DNA of 64,000 bases from Caballeronia fortuita (lineage in GTDB: Bacteria; Pseudomonadota; Gammaproteobacteria; Burkholderiales; Burkholderiaceae): contig NZ_FCNX02000012.1 of the NCBI RefSeq assembly GCF_001544835.2, positions 124,001 to 188,000 on the forward strand, read 5' to 3'. Position numbers and translations under genes: made by a program. The notes under the pieces are model-generated. The model was not told the origin of the DNA, did not search any database, and worked only from the letters and a program-made list of their open reading frames with translations. How positions within the stretch are numbered: the stretch's first letter is position 1; the number at the start of each line of letters is the position of its first letter. Below are positions 63,825 through 64,000 of this stretch, in pieces.

Positions 63825-64000
63825 TACCGGCCCTCGAACGTCGCCAAGACCTCGTCCGCCAACGGCGCGTCGAAGTCGTCGGCGATCGTGATTTTTCCCT
63901 TCATCAAGCCGAGGCGAAGTTTCGGCTTCTGCTCCACGGAAACGAGCCGAACGACGGGCGTTCCGGCCTTGGCAATGACGACTTCTTCGCCGCTAACGGC
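63824..64000 (-). CDS. Phd/YefM-type antitoxin, partial at window edge
   Basis: The last 58 residues are present (SGEEVVIAKAGTPVVRLVSV, then LGLMKGKITIADDFDAPLAD), matching the C-terminus of Phd-like antitoxins paired with PIN toxins. The N-terminal DNA-binding part lies beyond the window. It binds and inhibits the toxin and represses the operon. Confidence 0.85.
   Translation of the reverse strand, partial: AVSGEEVVIAKAGTPVVRLVSVEQKPKLRLGLMKGKITIADDFDAPLADEVLATFEGR

Noticed and set aside
1..64000. tRNA, rRNA, CRISPR arrays or a replication origin
   Set aside because: Looked for and not found by eye; absence is not proven without a dedicated search.

Overview
The window looks like a secondary chromosome or megaplasmid of a Burkholderiaceae bacterium (Paraburkholderia/Caballeronia type). 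This is inferred from high GC, MHS-family symporters, a DUF3563 protein, an H-NS protein of the short-DNA-binding-motif kind, flhDC, a tannase lipoprotein and an SOS-boxed imuA cassette. No rRNA, tRNA, CRISPR array or replication origin was recognised.

Layout. (1) 0-12.7 kb is mostly intact metabolism and signalling: a LysR regulator divergent from an MHS symporter, an alpha/beta-hydrolase and a tannase-like lipoprotein (probable aromatic-ester use); a LuxR-type regulator; an orphan, degenerate OmpR-type regulator; a CoA-transferase with a cupin; and a complete histidine kinase/response regulator pair whose regulator is a close paralogue of the orphan. (2) 12.7-31.8 kb is a gene graveyard: remnants of IS30, IS110, IS5 and IS21 elements, an intact IS427-like element inserted inside the IS5 remnant with a 3-bp duplication, broken MFS, cupin and GntR genes, and between them intact genes (NTF2-like, NHL lipoprotein, DUF3563, exported hydrolase, HdeA, TauE/SafE, MHS permease). 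(3) 32-36 kb is a small motility group: FlgM-like, CheY, a chemoreceptor split by an 8-bp tandem duplication, and an H-NS protein with two DNA-binding motifs. (4) 36-44 kb is accessory: an HTH-deoxyribosyltransferase fusion beside a tyrosine recombinase that lacks its catalytic residues, lipoproteins, a P-loop kinase, a broken GFA gene, and a two-gene cluster of exported proteins built from one repeated unknown domain. (5) 44-53 kb has two DMT transporters (one frameshifted by another short tandem duplication), an Ada-AlkA fusion, a TetR regulator, a cluster of two small unknown proteins with a UvrD-like helicase, and flhDC. (6) 53-56 kb holds an SOS-controlled imuA followed by a scrambled imuB and a half-deleted dnaE2. 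(7) 56-64 kb has a LysR regulator divergent from a CocE/NonD lipoprotein hydrolase, an NTF2-SDR operon, an orphan terminator, a run of small minus-strand unknown genes, and a PIN-toxin/antitoxin pair that runs off the window edge.

The most distinctive theme is the kind of damage. Short tandem duplications (8, 8 and 36 bp) and inversions of internal segments (istA and imuB) have broken several genes, and at least the chemoreceptor could be restored by simple repeat contraction. The best candidates for undescribed function are the HTH-deoxyribosyltransferase with its inactive-looking recombinase neighbour, the helicase cluster, and the repeated-domain exported proteins.
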